A DNA stretch of 64,000 nucleotides from Elysia chlorotica (Eukaryota > Mollusca > Gastropoda > Plakobranchidae), in NCBI GenBank assembly GCA_003991915.1, contig RQTK01000002.1, forward strand, positions 1,346,503 to 1,410,502, written 5' to 3'. Below the pieces are notes generated by a model that was not told the origin of the DNA, searched no databases, and saw nothing but the letters and a program-made list of their open reading frames with translations. Below, piece after piece: positions 61,595-64,000 of this stretch; the first letter of the stretch is position 1; the number at the start of each line of letters is the position of its first letter. The position numbers and the translations under genes were made by a program.

Positions 61595-62480
61595 ACCGCC
61601 GCGTTCCTCCCCTTAATCTTGAGGAAGTGCGGTCCCACATTTAAGATCTGTTGCAGCCGTAGTTCATTCAAACAAGCACCCAGCCCTGCGCTTCTCTCAT
61701 TGTGGTGGTGCGGAAGAAGTCAGGGGGGTAACAATTTGCTGAGATTAACGGAAGCTCAATGCACAGACCGTGCGAGGCAAGGTTTCGTCTACCCCGTATT
61801 GATCAGAACCTCGACGCCTTAGCCGGGACTCATGGTTTCTCTACTTTAAATCTCGCCTCGGAATTCCATCAGATATCTGTCGCGGAGGAAGAGAGAGCAA
61901 AGGTGGCATTCACCTCCGGTGGGGGCATTTCCAGTGATCACGCCCGCCGTTCAGGTTGACAAACGCGTTAACTGATCCCAGTGGTTATTGAAGTCGGCGA
62001 TGCAGGAATTCTTGTTCAGTATCTCATACTGCTTGTGTACCTGGTCGACATCCTGAAGTTTGCCACCAACTGTCATGGATCATATTCAGAATATAAGTGG
62101 TCTTTGAGGGACTTAGGAGCATGTAGGCTAATTCGTCTCAATCCGGACAAGTGCCGCCTAACGCAACAGCATTACCCTTTATTTGACCATGTCTTGATTA
62201 GATCCAGAGAGAGTCGACGAGGTCACTGAATTCCCTGTTCTAAGGACAATCGAGGATTATTTTATGTAGCTTTATAGTCTTGCAAGGCACTACAGGAAGT
62301 TAGTAAAGGGCTACTTCACCATAACCTGCACCAGCTCATGACAGGTTATCGACTGAAACGCCCAAACATCATAAGCATCTGGACGGAAGCCTGCAAACAA
62401 GTCTTCGACCTCTTCAGACGGCCCTGACAAGTGCTTCAGGTTTTTGCATACGCTGTCACCCCCAAACCCTTAGTCAATCC
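61595..62480 (+). pseudogene. Decayed Ty3/Gypsy-type pol (reverse transcriptase)
   Basis: Degenerate frames show a PPLNLEEVRSH segment, IVVVRKKSG, LPRIDQNLDALAGTHGFSTL, LNLASEFHQISVAEEERAKV, LNPDKCRLTQQHY and a later ISIWTEACKQVFDLF. These follow the order of Gypsy RT and the start of RNase H. The catalytic box region (near 62041, YLVDILKF where YxDD is usual) is altered, and stops and frameshifts break the rest. It is inactive; no intact gag, integrase or envelope is seen. Confidence 0.8.
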
Positions 62481-62611
62481 AGTTTCCAAAGGGCTATGAG
62501 CAGTCTGGTCGCATTCATCGGAATCGGAAAACAAGTTTCACCAATCATCTATAGGCCCTACTAGCACCACATCTGTGGTTTCAACCGTGGGTGGTAGTGC
62601 TGGTGCGTCGT

Positions 62612-62923
62612 TCATTCGTTTATCCCCAGCCAGTTGTTCTCCCCATAAACAGGTCTGCCCGACGGTTGATGAGATATCACGTGTGGCATGGAGACCCCAA
62701 AGCATACTGTCACAGGCGCCAACATGTTGAGCCGGGAGCCAACAGGCTTGTTCATCTTTAGCCAGGTGTTCTTACCTATGAACAGGCCAACGGACGGTTG
62801 ATGAGATACCACCTTGCGATTTAACGCGCCCCAAGTCATATTCGTGGACATCGGCATGCAATTGGGAACCTGAAGGGGATGGGCGCGAAGAGCTTCTCCA
62901 CAAGACACAGCATGAAATGACAA
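62612..62923 (-). other. Open frame with an internal duplicated unit, unknown
   Basis: 103 codons on the - strand with two related segments: VVSHQPSVGLFIGKNTWL and VISHQPSGRPVYGENNWL, about 47 residues apart. The DNA repeats are at about 62618-62675 and 62759-62813. It follows the Gypsy-type relic and may be part of it read backwards. No function can be assigned. Confidence 0.3.
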
Positions 62924-63579
62924 TTAGCTCAGATACAATACCGGATCAATTGTCGCCGGTCACTAAGGATCGCGCTTTCCGGTATTTCACACCAAGACGG
63001 AGATAAAATTAATGAATGCGACTAAATCACAAAACATCAGTGCCAGAAATAATAGCATCGTTTTGGCATGAAACAACAGGGTATTGAGAATGACAGGGAA
63101 ACTGAAATAGCCAACGTGTGAGATGGACAGATACCAGTGGGATTTGCTACAATTTGTGAAGTAATGTGGGAAAAGATGGGAAGACCACGACACACGTAGG
63201 CCATAAGTTGTAATTCAGTAGAGAAGAGGTAAGCGGATTATGAAAAGCGTATTTTGAAATTGTCAATATCATCCTGCGATGCCGCCGGAGAAGTAAGTAG
63301 GGCCTAGATGTTTTGTTTGGCTGATGACATGACCTTTGCAGTTCCTTCCAAATTTAATATATTGTTTACATTCTAATTATTTAGAGTGATTGGGGGAGGA
63401 GGAGTCCTAGGTTAATGTGTGTTATTTCCGATTCGCTAATTTTTATCGCTCCGAGTCGGACTTGCTCTGCTGGCTGATCGTGTTACTGTAAACATAATAA
63501 AGGTTTAAAATTAAGCTGTGATTGTGTGTCACCGTATACTTTCTCGCAGTAAAATTATTGATTATAGTAATGATAATTG

Positions 63580-63582
63580 TAA

Positions 63583-63652
<70 letters not shown>
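63580..63652. repeat. (AAT)n microsatellite
   Basis: About 23 AAT units. CTT, ATT and TAG triplet runs follow at 63938-64000 at the end of the window. Between 62930 and 64000 no gene is seen. Confidence 0.9.
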
Positions 63653-63933
63653 GTAAGTAAAGATAATCCGACCAATCACATGTACGTGTACGTGTCAGAG
63701 ACCGAGGTCTCACTGGGCCTGAGCCTGAGGGATCGTCGGGGTAACAGATACATGTTTTATGATCTACGGAGTTAGTCAATAGTAGAGTAATACATGTGCT
63801 CAACTCGCCTAAGCAGCAGGGTGGGGCTTATGCGCCAAGCCCCATGCCAGACTACGCTCCGGGTTATGCTACTGCTCACCCCTCTCCCTAAATCTATACT
63901 GGCCTTTAACAGAAATTTAAACATGTAAATACA

Positions 63934-63965
<32 letters not shown>

Positions 63966-64000
63966 TTATTATTATTATTATTATTATATAGTAGTAGTAG

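Noticed and set aside
63443..63803. Tyr- or Ile/Leu-run frames near the window end
   Set aside because: Translations of the AAT microsatellite.
63822..63844. TGGGGCTT/AAGCCCCA stem with 7-base loop
   Set aside because: Short stem, no context for a terminator or RNA gene in eukaryotic DNA; likely chance or a repeat piece.

Overview
The window is eukaryotic nuclear DNA: AT-rich, with small exons (52-483 bases) split by GT-AG introns, long T-rich intron tracts, many CT/GA microsatellites and several families of dispersed transposons. It most resembles an invertebrate genome, plausibly a lophotrochozoan such as a gastropod mollusc. That placement is inferred from overall texture and protein affinities, not from a search.

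Two multi-exon genes can be rebuilt, with every splice phase agreeing. On the + strand, 17 coding exons from 7544 to 27405 encode an 825-residue class IA PI3-kinase regulatory subunit (p85-like). Its order is C1 zinc finger, RhoGAP/BH domain, N-terminal SH2, iSH2 coiled coil, C-terminal SH2. No SH3 domain is visible; a canonical C1 domain sits in the N-terminal part. On the - strand, 18 coding exons from 55658 down to 40025 encode an 800-residue membrane protein of the DUF389 family, known mainly from bacteria and archaea. It has a long acidic N-terminal insert and a cytosolic-type serine/arginine-rich tail. The genes lie tail to tail.

The intergenic zone (about 31-40 kb) and the introns are full of mobile DNA. 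This includes an 882-bp internally deleted PIF/Harbinger element with terminal inverted repeats and a TTA duplication (32168-33049). A decayed DIRS-like retroelement (36961-39299) carries a 5'-truncated LINE tail inserted in its gag region. Other elements are a LINE reverse-transcriptase relic (835-1745, -), a decayed Ty3/Gypsy pol (61595-62480), two piggyBac-like MITEs with TTAA ends, a modular tRNA-derived SINE family (five copies or parts), and a 230-bp repeat present near both ends of the window in opposite orientation.

Outside these, 0-7.5 kb and 57-64 kb hold no convincing host gene. They contain repeats, microsatellites, a TCTAGATC-rich tract and a 500-bp trinucleotide-patterned block. 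No rRNA, intact tRNA, CRISPR array or operon-like structure was seen.
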